Origin: Casimicrobiaceae bacterium
Lineage (GTDB): Bacteria > Pseudomonadota > Gammaproteobacteria > Burkholderiales > Casimicrobiaceae
DNA length: 37,967 nt
Assembly (NCBI GenBank): GCA_025056355.1
Contig: JANWWI010000024.1
Coordinates: 1-37,967, forward strand
Direction of reading: 5' to 3'
How positions within the stretch are numbered: the stretch's first letter is position 1; each line of letters begins with the position of its first letter. The notes under the pieces were generated by a model, which saw only the letters and a list, made by a program, of their open reading frames with translations, had not been told where the DNA came from and ran no database searches. Position numbers and translations under genes: made by a program. Positions 1 to 8,654 of this stretch are shown in pieces.

Positions 1-45
1 CGCTCGACCTTTGGGCGTCAATCGGGCATTCTTATGGAGGTTCAT
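1..45 (-). CDS. IS481-family transposase, N-terminal fragment (cut by window edge)
   Basis: Reading down the minus strand from an ATG at 45, the 15 visible codons give MNLHKNARLTPKGRA. This is the very characteristic N-terminus of IS481-family DDE transposases (MNxHKNARLTPxGR). The rest of the gene lies outside the window to the left, so the catalytic core cannot be judged, nor whether the element is intact. The start lies 68 bases inside the proposed element end, a normal distance for a compact insertion sequence. The assignment rests on the N-terminal motif only, but that motif is distinctive. Confidence 0.8.
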   Translation of the reverse strand, partial: MNLHKNARLTPKGRA

Positions 46-112
46 CCGGGGGGCGCCTTGAGGACAAGAGAGGACTTTCAACACCCCCATCTTGCCTCAA
101 CCCGGGTGAACA
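1..112 (-). mobile_element. Left part of an IS481-like insertion sequence
   Basis: Upstream of the transposase start, the minus strand reads TGTTCACCCGGGTTGAGG beginning at 112. IS481-family termini typically start with TGT, so 112 is the likely outer base of the element. The boundary coincides with the point where the photolyase reading frame on the same strand stops matching its family. The other terminal repeat and the target duplication would lie to the left of the window and cannot be seen. Confidence 0.65.
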
Positions 113-612
113 ACGTCTTGGGAAATGACAACTAGGTAGCTCGCCAGCCACATGCGCTGGTGATTGTGCAAATACCCGCTTTCGTAAAGGGTTCGAACCG
201 CCACATCGATGACCGGCACCCCCGTGGCAGCGCGCAAGACATCCGCGGGCATCTTCTTTCGGTAGACCTCGGTGGGTGCAGGCGGTGTGCGTGCGGACTT
301 CCAGAGATCCTCGCCGAGATGCCGCCAGGCGTGATGGAAATATTCCCGCCAGCCGAGCTCGAAGGCGAACTTATCCTGCCAGCCTAGCCGATGTCGCTCG
401 CTGAGGAGGCGTAAAACCTCCGGCACGCTCGTGAGCCCGTGGGTGATATACGGCGAAAGCCCGCTTACTGCGCCGTCCAGATGGTTGCGGCTGGCCGCAT
501 AGCGGCGAGGATCGACCTTCGCGCAGCGCTCAAGTGCCGCTTCGCGCGTGGGCTCGAAGCGATGGGAGCGGTACGGGGTATCAGAATCGAGGGCAGGAAG
601 CGCGGGCGGCAT
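113..612 (-). pseudogene. Photolyase/cryptochrome-like FAD-binding protein, truncated by an insertion sequence
   Basis: About 165 codons from the ATG at 612 encode the first half of a photolyase FAD-binding domain. Recognisable parts are the RNHLDGAVSGLSPYITHG segment, the ELGWREYFHHAWRHLG helix, the GVPVIDVAVRTLYESGYLHN segment and HQRMWLASYLV. Family members without the N-terminal antenna domain start in this way and continue with an H-x-RK-x-HW segment and the rest of the flavin pocket. Here the frame instead reads VISQD, enters the insertion sequence at 112 and stops after HPG. The mismatch just before the junction suggests a small frame error there as well. The missing half holds most FAD contacts, so repair activity is not expected. 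The frame stays open upstream of 612 without another good start. Confidence 0.75.
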
Positions 613-715
613 GAAGTACCTGGTGAGCCATATCGTCGCGTCAAGACGATAGCTGCCCGTCTGAGACGGTTGTAGCTCTTCCTCCCTGCGCCTCCGATCT
701 TAGCTTGGGCAAGGC

Positions 716-744
716 TTCGCCTACAAGCGCGGCTTCGCTATACT
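716..744 (+). promoter_or_regulatory. Candidate sigma70 promoter for tRNA-Val(GAC)
   Basis: A good -10 hexamer TATACT lies at 739-744, eleven bases before the tRNA. The best -35 at 17-base spacing is the weak TTCGCC (716-721). A start near 751 would give a leader of a few bases, usual for stable RNA genes. No other promoter-like sequence is evident between the photolyase remnant and the tRNA. Confidence 0.4.
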
Positions 745-754
745 TCACCCTCAT

Positions 755-831
755 AGAGACATAGCTCAGCTGGTTAGAGCACCACCTTGACATGGTGGGG
801 GTCGGTGGTTCGAGTCCACTTGTCTCTACCA
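755..831 (+). tRNA. tRNA-Val (anticodon GAC)
   Basis: A 77-base cloverleaf. The acceptor arms AGAGACA (755-761) and TGTCTCT (821-827) pair perfectly, followed by discriminator A and an encoded CCA (829-831). The anticodon stem CCACC/GGTGG encloses the loop TTGACAT, so the anticodon is GAC, reading GUC and GUU valine codons. The D-arm (TAGCTCAGCTGGTTAGAGC) and the T-loop (GGTTCGAGTCC) are canonical. In Burkholderiales a valine tRNA commonly precedes thrS, as here. Confidence 0.96.
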
Positions 832-940
832 AGATTTCTTCGCCTGAGCGTGCGGCCTTCCAGAGTCGCGCAGACGGCAAAGCGCAAAAGCTCACATGTT
901 GCGAACTAGCACCACATCGCTGAAGCACGTCGGCCGAGGC

Positions 941-984
941 TAAACGCTCAAGCGTCACGACACGCTCGTGACAACGTACTCGAA
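941..984 (+). promoter_or_regulatory. thrS leader: Structured leader upstream of thrS
   Basis: Between tRNA-Val and thrS there are short perfect inverted repeats: ACGCT-CA-AGCGT (944-955), and GTCACGA (954-960) pairing with TCGTGAC (966-972) across a five-base loop. The two overlap and so are mutually exclusive. They precede the stronger hairpin at 985-1000. Such an array upstream of an aminoacyl-tRNA synthetase gene could be regulatory; in E. coli thrS is controlled at translation by leader hairpins that mimic tRNA-Thr. No tRNA-Thr-like anticodon loop is obvious here, so the role is inferred. Confidence 0.35.
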
Positions 985-1013
985 GGCAGCCTCGGCTGCC
1001 TTTTTTGTTTTTG
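985..1013 (+). terminator. Intrinsic terminator-like hairpin just before thrS (possible attenuator)
   Basis: GGCAGC (985-990) pairs with GCTGCC (995-1000) across the loop CTCG, followed at once by TTTTTTGTTTTTG (1001-1013). This is the textbook form of a Rho-independent terminator. It ends only 14 bases before the thrS ATG. It may stop read-through from tRNA-Val, in which case thrS needs a start inside or after it, or it may act as an attenuator within the thrS leader. Confidence 0.75.
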
Positions 1014-1027
1014 TTCGTCCTCCTACC

Positions 1028-2974
1028 ATGATTCAGATCGAATTACCCGATGGCTCGAAGCGCGCCTTCGATCGGCCGGTCACCGTGGCGGAAATCGCAG
1101 CCGCGATCGGTCCCGGCCTGGCCAAGGCGGCCTTGGCCGGCAAAGTCGACGGACGCTTGGTGGATACCGCGTATCTCGTCGATCGAGATGCCAAGGTTTC
1201 GATCGTGACCGAACGCGATCCGGAAGGGCTCGAAATCCTGCGCCACTCGACCGCGCATCTGCTCGCGTACGCGGTGAAGGATCTCTACCCCGAGGCGCAA
1301 GTCACGATTGGCCCCGTGATCGAAGACGGCTTTTATTACGACTTTTCATACCACCGGCCGTTTACCCCCGACGATCTGGCCAAGATTGAGGCTCGCATGC
1401 GGGAGCTTGCGCGCAAGGATGAGCCGGTGGTGCGTAAGGTGGTGCCGCGTGATGAGGCCGTGGCCTTCTTCAAACAACTCGGTGAGCACTACAAGGCCGA
1501 GATCATTGCGCAGATCCCCGAGGGCGAGGAGATTTCGCTCTACAGCGAGGGTGGCTTCACCGATCTCTGCCGCGGGCCGCATGTTCCTTCCACGGGTCGG
1601 CTCAAGCATTTCAAGCTCATGAAGGTGGCCGGGGCCTACTGGCGCGGCGACCATCGCAACGAGATGCTCCAGCGGATCTACGGCACCGCTTGGGCAAGCA
1701 AAGAGGATCTAGAGGCCTACCTGTTCCGGCTCGAAGAGGCGGAGAAGCGAGACCACCGCAAGATCGGCCGCCTGCTCGATCTCTTCCACGTGCAGGATGA
1801 GGCCCCCGGGATGGTGTTTTGGCACCCGAACGGGTGGCAGATCTGGCAGGTGGTCGAACAATACATGCGCCGGGTCTATCAGCAAAACGGCTACCAGGAG
1901 GTTCGCGCGCCGCAAATCCTCGACCGAAGCCTGTGGGAAAAAAGCGGACACTGGGAAAACTACAAAGACAACATGTTCACCACGGAGTCCGAAAAGCGGA
2001 TCTACGCGGTCAAGCCGATGAACTGTCCGGGCCATGTGCAGATCTACAACGCCGGCTTGCGCTCATACCGCGATTTGCCGCTTCGCTACGGCGAATTCGG
2101 GGTTTGCCACCGCAACGAATCCTCCGGCTCGCTGCACGGGATCATGCGGGTGCGAAGTTTTACCCAGGACGATGGCCACATCTTCTGCACCGAGGAGCAA
2201 ATCCAGGCCGAGTGCATCGCTTTCAACGAGCTTCTAAAGCGTGTCTACGCAGATTTCGGCTTTACCGAAATCATCTACAAGCTCTCCACGCGCCCGGAAA
2301 AGCGGGTAGGCTCCGATGAGGTGTGGGACAAGGCCGAGGCGGCCCTGCGTGCGGCGCTCGATGCGGTTGGTGCGCCGTGGGAGGAGCTGCCCGGCGAGGG
2401 GGCCTTCTACGGACCCAAGATCGAGTACTCGCTCAAGGACGCCCTGGGCCGCATCTGGCAGTGCGGTACGATGCAGGTCGACTTCAACATGCCCGTGCGG
2501 CTTGGCGCGGAGTATGTGGCTGAGGACAACACGCGCAAGCATCCGGTCATGCTTCACCGCGCGATCTTGGGCTCGCTCGAGCGCTTCATCGGCATCCTGA
2601 TTGAGCACTACGCGGGAGCGCTTCCGTTGTGGCTCGCACCGAGGCAGGTGGCCGTGGCCTCGATCACATCGGACCAAAACGCCTATGTCGAATCGGTGGT
2701 CGAACGGCTTCGTGCTGCAGGGCTTCGCGCCGAAGCGGACTTGAGAGCGGACAAAATCTCTTATAAAATCCGTGACTTATCCCTCCAAAAGCTACCCTAC
2801 ATTGCGGTTTGCGGCGCGAGGGAAGTGGAGCAGGGGACGCTTGCTGTTCGTGGTCGAGGCAACGTCGATCACGGCGAGGTGTCGGTCGATCGCTTTATTG
2901 CGGCCATGCAAGCCCTCAATCAACCAGGCATGCACGATCGCGCGGCGTCGATCTTTCCTCCTGCGGTCAAATAA
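1028..2974 (+). CDS. thrS: Threonyl-tRNA synthetase
   Basis: Charges tRNA-Thr with threonine in the cytoplasm; 648 residues, the usual length. Order of domains: TGS domain (about 1-63, starting [14 protein letters not shown]); second additional editing domain with H73-STA-H77 and CRGPHVP; class II catalytic core with zinc ligand C333 in MNCPGH, motif 2 around [10 protein letters not shown] and motif 3 in [13 protein letters not shown]; and the C-terminal anticodon-binding domain. The ATG at 1028 is preferred because TGS domains begin there. An in-frame GTG at 968 would add 20 residues that run through the terminator hairpin. No purine-rich ribosome-binding site precedes 1028; the bases before it are pyrimidine-rich. 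First gene of the thrS-infC-rpmI-rplT-pheST block. Confidence 0.97.
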   Translation: MIQIELPDGSKRAFDRPVTVAEIAAAIGPGLAKAALAGKVDGRLVDTAYLVDRDAKVSIVTERDPEGLEILRHSTAHLLAYAVKDLYPEAQVTIGPVIEDGFYYDFSYHRPFTPDDLAKIEARMRELARKDEPVVRKVVPRDEAVAFFKQLGEHYKAEIIAQIPEGEEISLYSEGGFTDLCRGPHVPSTGRLKHFKLMKVAGAYWRGDHRNEMLQRIYGTAWASKEDLEAYLFRLEEAEKRDHRKIGRLLDLFHVQDEAPGMVFWHPNGWQIWQVVEQYMRRVYQQNGYQEVRAPQILDRSLWEKSGHWENYKDNMFTTESEKRIYAVKPMNCPGHVQIYNAGLRSYRDLPLRYGEFGVCHRNESSGSLHGIMRVRSFTQDDGHIFCTEEQIQAECIAFNELLKRVYADFGFTEIIYKLSTRPEKRVGSDEVWDKAEAALRAALDAVGAPWEELPGEGAFYGPKIEYSLKDALGRIWQCGTMQVDFNMPVRLGAEYVAEDNTRKHPVMLHRAILGSLERFIGILIEHYAGALPLWLAPRQVAVASITSDQNAYVESVVERLRAAGLRAEADLRADKISYKIRDLSLQKLPYIAVCGAREVEQGTLAVRGRGNVDHGEVSVDRFIAAMQALNQPGMHDRAASIFPPAVK

Positions 2975-2980
2975 CGAACG

Positions 2981-2995
2981 AGGAGTGCACTCATC
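2981..2995 (+). promoter_or_regulatory. Ribosome-binding site that decides a non-canonical AUC start for infC
   Basis: AGGAG at 2981-2985 is followed after seven bases by ATC at 2993-2995, in frame with infC. No ATG, GTG or TTG is in frame at this spacing; the GTG at 2985 is out of frame. The protein read from ATC begins with the expected IF3 N-terminus. Translation start at AUC is therefore the simplest reading. Confidence 0.75.
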
Positions 2996-3592
2996 GCAGA
3001 GAAAGAAACCCGGATCAACGGAGAGATCACCGCCCGTGAAGTCCGATTGATCGACCAGAACGGTGTTCAAGTTGGCATCGTCCCGCTTCGACAGGCGTTG
3101 GCGATGGCGGAGGAAGCCGATCTTGACCTGGTGGAAATTGCGCCGCTGGCGCAGCCGCCCGTCTGCCGGATCATGGACTATGGCAAGTTCAAGTTCCAGG
3201 AGGCGAAGCGACTTCAGGAGGCCAAGGCCAAGCAAAAGCAAATCGAAATCAAGGAAATCAAGCTTAGGCCCCAGACCGATGAACACGACTACCAGATCAA
3301 GATGCGCAAGCTCATGGAGTTCATCGCCGATGGAGACAAGGTCAAGGTGACTCTTCGGTTTCGTGGCCGGGAGATGGCTCACCAGGAATTCGGGGTGCGG
3401 CAGCTTGAGCGCATTCGCAACGACACGGCCGACGTGGCGGTCGTGGAGCAGGCCCCGCGTCTGGAGGGTCGTTTGATGGTGATGTTGCTTGCGCCAAAGA
3501 AAAAGCCCGGCGCAAGTGGCGGCAAAGCCAAGGCAGCACCGTCCGGTAAGGCAACCGGCGGTCCAACCGCGCCAAGTGCCTCAAGGGCCTGA
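2993..3592 (+). CDS. infC: Translation initiation factor IF-3 (AUC start)
   Basis: IF3 binds the 30S subunit, keeps it apart from 50S and proofreads the start codon and initiator tRNA. From ATC at 2993 the product has 199 residues: N-terminal domain with [16 protein letters not shown] and [26 protein letters not shown] before the linker, a lysine-rich linker helix ([16 protein letters not shown]), then the C-terminal domain with HDYQIKM and [15 protein letters not shown] basic, Ala/Gly/Pro-rich tail of about 30 residues follows. Starting at the later TTG (3047) would delete the conserved INGEI segment. E. coli infC also uses a non-AUG start (AUU), through which IF3 represses its own synthesis; the same loop is likely here. 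It begins 18 bases after the thrS stop, so cotranscription is likely. Confidence 0.93.
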   Translation: MAEKETRINGEITAREVRLIDQNGVQVGIVPLRQALAMAEEADLDLVEIAPLAQPPVCRIMDYGKFKFQEAKRLQEAKAKQKQIEIKEIKLRPQTDEHDYQIKMRKLMEFIADGDKVKVTLRFRGREMAHQEFGVRQLERIRNDTADVAVVEQAPRLEGRLMVMLLAPKKKPGASGGKAKAAPSGKATGGPTAPSASRA

Positions 3593-3707
3593 GGCGCGAA
3601 ACGCAGGGGGTTCGATTTCGATTCTGAACCGGGCCAACAAGTCTTCGACGTAGGGTCGGAGCGCCTGGAGGAAAACACTGACAAGGCAAACCGAAACGAG
3701 GCTGATC

Positions 3708-3905
3708 ATGCCCAAGCTCAAGACCAAAAAAGCCGCGGCGAAGCGCTTCAAGGTGCGAAAAAGCGGCAGCGTCAAGCGAGCGCGCGCAACAAAGCGCCAT
3801 TTGCTGACCAAACGTACGACCAAGAACAAACGCCAATTGCGTGGCATGGTGACACTTCACCACAGTGATCTGGCCCATGCTCGCGCGATGTTGCCCTACG
3901 CCTAA
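3708..3905 (+). CDS. rpmI: 50S ribosomal protein L35
   Basis: A 65-residue, very basic protein starting [20 protein letters not shown], the family signature, and of the usual length. Part of the large ribosomal subunit. It lies 115 bases after infC and 18 bases before rplT. In E. coli the infC-rpmI interval holds the L20 repressor-binding structure. Here the interval contains a short GGTTC/GAACC inverted repeat near 3609-3640 but no clear copy of that structure. Confidence 0.97.
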   Translation: MPKLKTKKAAAKRFKVRKSGSVKRARATKRHLLTKRTTKNKRQLRGMVTLHHSDLAHARAMLPYA

Positions 3906-3923
3906 ACCCGAGGAGATCAGACC

Positions 3924-4274
3924 ATGCCGCGAGTCAAACGGGGAGTGACGGCGCGCGCGCGCCACAAGAAGGTCATCGCGCAGGCCAAGGGGTTCCGCGG
4001 TCGGCGCAAGAACGTGTTTCGCGTGGCCAAGCAAGCAGTCATGCGTGCTGGGCAGTATGCCTACCGGGATCGGCGGAACCGCAAGCGCGACTTCCGCGCA
4101 CTTTGGATCGCCCGCATCAACGCAGCGGCGCGGGAATGCGGAATGAAGTATTCCACCTTCATGGGAGCGCTCAAAAAAGCGGCGATCGAAATCGATCGCA
4201 AGGTGCTAGCCGACATGGCCGTCTTCGATATGGAGGGCTTTCGCGCCCTTGTTGCGCGCGTCAAGCAGTCCTGA
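3924..4274 (+). CDS. rplT: 50S ribosomal protein L20
   Basis: A 116-residue, strongly basic protein that binds 23S rRNA early in 50S assembly. The start [20 protein letters not shown], the [18 protein letters not shown] segment and the ending region [20 protein letters not shown] match the family, and the length is normal. A ribosome-binding site (GAGGAG, 3911-3916) precedes the ATG. In enterobacteria L20 represses translation of its own operon; whether it does so here is not visible. Confidence 0.97.
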   Translation: MPRVKRGVTARARHKKVIAQAKGFRGRRKNVFRVAKQAVMRAGQYAYRDRRNRKRDFRALWIARINAAARECGMKYSTFMGALKKAAIEIDRKVLADMAVFDMEGFRALVARVKQS

Positions 4275-4317
4275 ACCTCTTCTCCCACAGGGCATACGCT
4301 TGCACAAGCATCGGCGA

Positions 4318-4352
4318 AAGGGAGGCTCTGGCCTCCCTTCGTCTTTCCTGTT
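4318..4352 (+). terminator. Hairpin between rplT and pheS (weak terminator or attenuator)
   Basis: A nine-base perfect stem (4318-4326 with 4331-4339; core GGGAGGC/GCCTCCC) has the four-base loop TCTG and is followed by the T-rich but interrupted tract CGTCTTTCCTGTT. The stem is strong and the U-tract is imperfect. It would separate ribosomal-protein expression from pheST, either by partial termination or by attenuation. No phenylalanine-rich leader peptide like that of E. coli pheST was found in the 90-base gap. Confidence 0.55.
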
Positions 4353-4365
4353 GCGGATGTAAGCC

Positions 4366-5406
4366 ATGAGTGAATCGCTGGAACAGATCGTTGAGCGCGC
4401 ACGGATGGAGTTCGCGGCCGTTAGGGATCCGGCCGCTCTTGAAGATGCCAAGGCTCGCTATCTCGGCAAAGACGGCGCGCTCACGAAGCTTCTTCGAGGC
4501 CTGGCGACGCTGCCGCTTGAGCAGCGCCGCAGCCGAGGCGCAGAGATCAATCGCGCCAAGCAAGCGGTCGAGGATGCGCTTCGGGCGCGGCGGCATGAGC
4601 TTTCGGAGATGGCACTTGAAGCTCGACTTCAGGCCGAGGCGATCGACGTCACGTTACCGGGGCGTGGGACTGGTGCAGGCGCGATTCATCCCGTCATTCG
4701 AACGTGGCAGCGGATCGAAGAGATTTTCGGCTCCATCGGCTTCGACGTGGCAGACGGGCCGGAAATCGAGACCGATTGGTACAACTTCACGGCGCTCAAC
4801 AATCCACCTAACCATCCTGCGCGTTCAATGCAGGACACGTTCTACGTCGACGTGAAAAGCGCCGACGGTCTGCCGCTGCTCTTGCGGACGCACACCTCAC
4901 CAATGCAGGTGCGCTACGCTCGTGAACACGCCAGCGCACTCATCGAGCACGGAGTCCCCATCAAGGTCATCGCACCGGGTCGCACGTATCGAGTCGATTC
5001 CGATGCCACGCACTCGCCGATGTTTCACCAATTCGAAGGGCTGTGGATCGACGAGGCGATCTCGTTTGCCGACTTGAAAGGGGTGTTCTCGGATTTTCTG
5101 CGTCGTTTCTTCGAGAGCGATCAGCTCACCACGCGCTTTCGCCCGAGCTACTTCCCATTCACAGAGCCTTCGGCCGAAATCGACATGATGTTTGATTCGG
5201 GACCGCTCAAAGGGCGCTGGCTCGAAGTTGCCGGCGCGGGGCAAGTGCATCCTCAGGTCGTTCGCAATTTCGGTCTCGACCCGGAGCGCTACATGGGCTT
5301 TGCCTTCGGCGCCGGCTTGGAGCGCCTGACCATGCTGCGCTACGGCATCGGCGACCTCCGGCTTTTCTTCGAGGGCGATTTGCGCTTTCTGCGCCAGTTT
5401 GCCTGA
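4366..5406 (+). CDS. pheS: Phenylalanyl-tRNA synthetase alpha subunit
   Basis: Catalytic subunit of the alpha2-beta2 synthetase; 346 residues, typical length. It has an N-terminal coiled-coil arm (about 1-90) with the [15 protein letters not shown] segment, then the class II core. Core signs are [23 protein letters not shown], motif 2 in [36 protein letters not shown], and motif 3 in [18 protein letters not shown]. It is followed after 50 bases by pheT, its partner. The ribosome-binding site is weak. Translation follows the attenuator-like hairpin at 4318-4352. Confidence 0.97.
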   Translation: MSESLEQIVERARMEFAAVRDPAALEDAKARYLGKDGALTKLLRGLATLPLEQRRSRGAEINRAKQAVEDALRARRHELSEMALEARLQAEAIDVTLPGRGTGAGAIHPVIRTWQRIEEIFGSIGFDVADGPEIETDWYNFTALNNPPNHPARSMQDTFYVDVKSADGLPLLLRTHTSPMQVRYAREHASALIEHGVPIKVIAPGRTYRVDSDATHSPMFHQFEGLWIDEAISFADLKGVFSDFLRRFFESDQLTTRFRPSYFPFTEPSAEIDMMFDSGPLKGRWLEVAGAGQVHPQVVRNFGLDPERYMGFAFGAGLERLTMLRYGIGDLRLFFEGDLRFLRQFA

Positions 5407-5456
5407 TCGCGCATCGGGCACAGGCCCAAGGCGACCTTCAGAAACGTTTTTCGGTC

Positions 5457-7868
5457 ATGCTGATTCCGGAACTCTGGCTTCGCAGTTTTTGTGATCCGGC
5501 CCTTACCACGCAGGAGATAGCCCAGGCGCTGACCATGGGCGGGCTTGAAGTCGAAAGCGTGCGGCGCGTGGCCCCCCCGTTTTCTCAGGTGGTGGTCGGC
5601 GAGATTCTCGCGTGCGAGAAACATCCGAACGCGGACCGGCTTACGGTCTGCCGGGTCAATACGGGCACCGCGGAACCTCTGTCCATCGTCTGTGGTGCGC
5701 CAAATGTACGAGTCGGCATGCGCGTGCCGTGTGCGCTCGTTGGGGCGGAACTGCCGCCCGGTGAGGAGGGCCAGCCGATCCGCATCGCGCGCGCCGTGGT
5801 GCGCGGCGTGGAATCGCACGGCATGCTCTGTAGCGCGCGCGAGCTTGGACTTGCGGAGGATCGCTCGGGCCTCATGGAGCTAGCAGCCGATGCGCCGGTC
5901 GGCATGGCGCTTCGCGAGTACTTGCGGCTCGACGAGGCCGTGTTTGAGATCAAGCTGACGCCAAACCGTGCCGATGCGCTCTCGGTCTACGGGGTGGCGC
6001 GGGATCTCTCGGCAATCACTGCGACGCGCTTGATGCAAGCGCCGATGCGCCGCGTGGTGCCGAGGCTGACCGAAACGCTGCCGGTACGGATCGAGGCGCC
6101 CGATTTGTGCGGTCGGTTTGCGGGGCGCATCATTCGCGGTGTCGATGCGAAGGCGCCAACACCGGCCTGGATGCGCGAGCGGCTCGAACGCGCCGGTCAA
6201 CGATCGATTTCGGCGCTCGTGGACATCTCGAACTACGTCATGCTCGAGCTCGGGCGGCCGAGCCACGTGTTTGATCTTGATCGCGTCGAAGGGCCGCTCG
6301 TGGTGCGCTGGGCACGCCCGGGCGAAACGCTTGAGCTTCTCAACGGACAGACCGTGGCGCTTGATCCGGCATACGGCGTCATTGCTGCCGGCGAGAAACC
6401 GGAATCGCTGGCAGGCATCATGGGTGGTCAAGCCACGGCCGTGACCAGCGAAACGCGAAACGTCTATCTCGAGGCTGCCTTCTGGCACCCGGAGGCGATT
6501 CAAGGCCGCGCGCGACGCTTAGGATTTTCCACCGAGGCCGCGCATCGCTTCGAGCGCGGTGTTGACTGGGCGACGATTCCGGAGCACCTTGACTATCTGA
6601 CCGGCTTGATTCTGGAAATTTGCGGCGGGGAGGCCGGACCGATCGATGATCACGTCCTCCGTCTGCCTGAGCGACAACCGATTCGAATGCGCGTGGCGCG
6701 GGCGCGAAAGGTGATCGGACTCGATCTCCCCGCCGACACGATGAGTGCGATTTTTACGCGGCTTGGTCTGCCGAACGAGCGCTCAGGCGCGGGCGATGCG
6801 GAGACGATTACCGTGACCCCACCTTCCTATCGTTTTGACCTTGCCATCGAAGAGGATTTGATCGAGGAGGTCGCCCGGATTCACGGCTTCGATGCGATCC
6901 CCGCCCGACCGCCCCTCGCGCGTGCCGCGATGCGTGCGCGGCCTGAGGGCATGCGTAGCCTTCATGCACTGCGTGCCTTTTTGGCGGCTCGAGACTATTT
7001 CGAAGTCATCAACTATGCCTTCGTCGAGCCGGAATGGGAAACCGATATCGTCGGCAACCCCGATCCGATACGGCTACTGAACCCGATTGCGAGCCACCTG
7101 GCCGTGATGCGCTCGTCGCTCATTCCCGGGTTGTTGGCCAACGTCAGGTTCAATGCGAGCCGGCGTCTTGAACGGGTGCGCGTCTTTGAGCTCGGCAAAG
7201 TCTTTCGCCGCGATGCAAGCGTCGGCGACGGTGCAAGCAGCGTGGCGGGAGTGGCTCAGCCGTTACGGCTGGGTGGTGTCGCTTGGGGTAGCGCATGGCC
7301 GGAGCAATGGGGCGCGACACGCCGTGGCGTTGACTTTTTCGACGTCAAGGGGGATTTGGAACCCATTCTTCCCCCCGGCACGCGCTTTGAACGCGTCGAG
7401 CACCGCATGCTGCATCCCGGGCGGGCCGCGCGGCTCGTGAGCAACGGGCGTGTCGTCGGACTTCTCGGCGAATTACATCCGCGTCATTGGGCGCGCTTCG
7501 ATCTCTCGAGCGCCCCGATCGTCTTCGAGCTCGAGGTGGCTGCCCTCGTCGAGCGCGGGGTACCGACGGCCCAACCGGTCTCGCCGCAGCCAACGGCACG
7601 GCGAGACCTGGCCCTTGTCCTCGACGATCAGGTGGAAGTGGGGGCACTGCTCGAGCATCTGCGCGTGCGCGCCCCGGCGGTCGTCCGAGCGGTGGACGTG
7701 TTTGACGTTTTTCGTGGCGCGGGATTGCCTCATGGCAAAAAAAGCGTTGCAATCCGCATACTTATGCAGGATTTTGAACGTACACTTGCGGACTCAGAGA
7801 TCGAAGCCGTGGTTGGCGAACTGCTCAGAGCCGCAAGCGAGGCCTTTGGGGCGTGCCTGCGGACGTAA
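5457..7868 (+). CDS. pheT: Phenylalanyl-tRNA synthetase beta subunit
   Basis: An 803-residue subunit carrying tRNA recognition and editing. Domains in order: N-terminal EMAPII-like tRNA-binding fold (about 40-150, with KHPNADRLTVCRVNTG and HGMLCSARELG), B3/B4 editing domain (about 210-390, with DISNYVMLELGRPSHVFD), B5 domain (about 405-480), catalytic-like core (with RSSLIPGLLANVRFNASR), and C-terminal FDX-ACB domain (about 705-803, with PTARRDLALVLDD). Length is normal for the bacterial beta subunit. The ATG at 5457 matches the family start MLIPExWLRSF. Confidence 0.97.
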   Translation: MLIPELWLRSFCDPALTTQEIAQALTMGGLEVESVRRVAPPFSQVVVGEILACEKHPNADRLTVCRVNTGTAEPLSIVCGAPNVRVGMRVPCALVGAELPPGEEGQPIRIARAVVRGVESHGMLCSARELGLAEDRSGLMELAADAPVGMALREYLRLDEAVFEIKLTPNRADALSVYGVARDLSAITATRLMQAPMRRVVPRLTETLPVRIEAPDLCGRFAGRIIRGVDAKAPTPAWMRERLERAGQRSISALVDISNYVMLELGRPSHVFDLDRVEGPLVVRWARPGETLELLNGQTVALDPAYGVIAAGEKPESLAGIMGGQATAVTSETRNVYLEAAFWHPEAIQGRARRLGFSTEAAHRFERGVDWATIPEHLDYLTGLILEICGGEAGPIDDHVLRLPERQPIRMRVARARKVIGLDLPADTMSAIFTRLGLPNERSGAGDAETITVTPPSYRFDLAIEEDLIEEVARIHGFDAIPARPPLARAAMRARPEGMRSLHALRAFLAARDYFEVINYAFVEPEWETDIVGNPDPIRLLNPIASHLAVMRSSLIPGLLANVRFNASRRLERVRVFELGKVFRRDASVGDGASSVAGVAQPLRLGGVAWGSAWPEQWGATRRGVDFFDVKGDLEPILPPGTRFERVEHRMLHPGRAARLVSNGRVVGLLGELHPRHWARFDLSSAPIVFELEVAALVERGVPTAQPVSPQPTARRDLALVLDDQVEVGALLEHLRVRAPAVVRAVDVFDVFRGAGLPHGKKSVAIRILMQDFERTLADSEIEAVVGELLRAASEAFGACLRT

Positions 7869-7924
7869 TTGAGATCGGCTTGAGCTGCGCGGTTTAGCAA
7901 CGTCAAATCGAGCGTCGGATTCGC

Positions 7925-8248
7925 ATGCCTGAATCGTTTACGAAAGCGGAACTGGCCGCTGTGCTCTTCGAGCGGCTCGGCCTCAACAAGCGCGAGGCGA
8001 AGGACATGGTCGACGCATTTTTCGAGGAGCTGCGCAGCGCGCTCGAGCGGGGAGAAGACGTCAAACTGTCCGGGTTCGGGATGTTCAACCTGCGCCAGAA
8101 GCCGCCGCGGCCCGGGCGAAATCCGAAAACGGGGGAGGTCATTCCGATCTCGGCCCGTTGTGTCGTGACCTTCCACGCGAGTCACAAACTCAAGGCCAAG
8201 ATTGATGCAGGCCATGCGGAGCGACAGCCAACCCGAAGGACCCCCTGA
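7925..8248 (+). CDS. ihfA: Integration host factor, alpha subunit
   Basis: DNA-bending HU/IHF-family protein of 107 residues; pairs with IhfB to bind and bend specific sites in regulation, recombination and phage integration. Visible marks are [45 protein letters not shown] and the DNA-contacting arm [17 protein letters not shown]. It lies 56 bases after pheT, the usual proteobacterial neighbour. The C-terminal tail overlaps the start of the next gene by 35 bases. Confidence 0.95.
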   Translation: MPESFTKAELAAVLFERLGLNKREAKDMVDAFFEELRSALERGEDVKLSGFGMFNLRQKPPRPGRNPKTGEVIPISARCVVTFHASHKLKAKIDAGHAERQPTRRTP

Positions 8249-8654
8249 GCTGCCTCCCATCCCGGCGAAGCGCTACTTCACAATCGGTGAAGTGAGCGAA
8301 CTGTGCATGGTCAAACCGCACGTGTTGCGCTACTGGGAGCAGGAGTTCTCACAGCTTCGTCCCGCAAAGCGTCGCGGCAACCGCCGCTATTACCAGCATC
8401 ACGAGGTTTTGCTCATCCGACGTATCCGAGAGCTGCTCTACGACGAGGGCTTCACGATCATGGGCGCCCGCGGGCGTCTCAATGAAGAGGTCAGCGGCAA
8501 GGTGGTACGCGTGCGACGTCGCGGCGCAAGGACCTCGCCGGGTGCAGAGAACGCTGGAACAGAGACTGAAGCGTTGTTGCGCGAGGTACGAGAAGAGCTG
8601 CAGGCGATCGCCGATCTTTTGGCCGGTTCCGAGCAGCGCAGCGATCTGCGCTAA
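8214..8654 (+). CDS. MerR-family transcriptional regulator
   Basis: A 146-residue protein whose N-terminal half is a MerR helix-turn-helix: [20 protein letters not shown], then YWEQEF, the wing [19 protein letters not shown] and the helix [16 protein letters not shown]. The region after residue 90 is short and holds a possible coiled coil ([18 protein letters not shown]) without metal- or drug-binding cysteines, so the effector is unknown. This small MerR-type gene is a regular neighbour of ihfA in betaproteobacteria. ATG codons at 8205 and 8214 are both possible; both lie within the end of ihfA, so translation is probably coupled. Confidence 0.85.
   Translation: MRSDSQPEGPPELPPIPAKRYFTIGEVSELCMVKPHVLRYWEQEFSQLRPAKRRGNRRYYQHHEVLLIRRIRELLYDEGFTIMGARGRLNEEVSGKVVRVRRRGARTSPGAENAGTETEALLREVREELQAIADLLAGSEQRSDLR

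Noticed and set aside
641-958. Minus-strand open frame across tRNA-Val containing SGLEPPTPTMSRWCSNQLSYV
   Set aside because: This is the well-known false frame antisense to a tRNA gene; it has no independent support.
968-1027. N-terminal extension of ThrRS from GTG 968
   Set aside because: The 20 extra residues run through the terminator hairpin and lie outside the TGS domain; ATG 1028 gives the family start. Kept only as a possible leader peptide idea.
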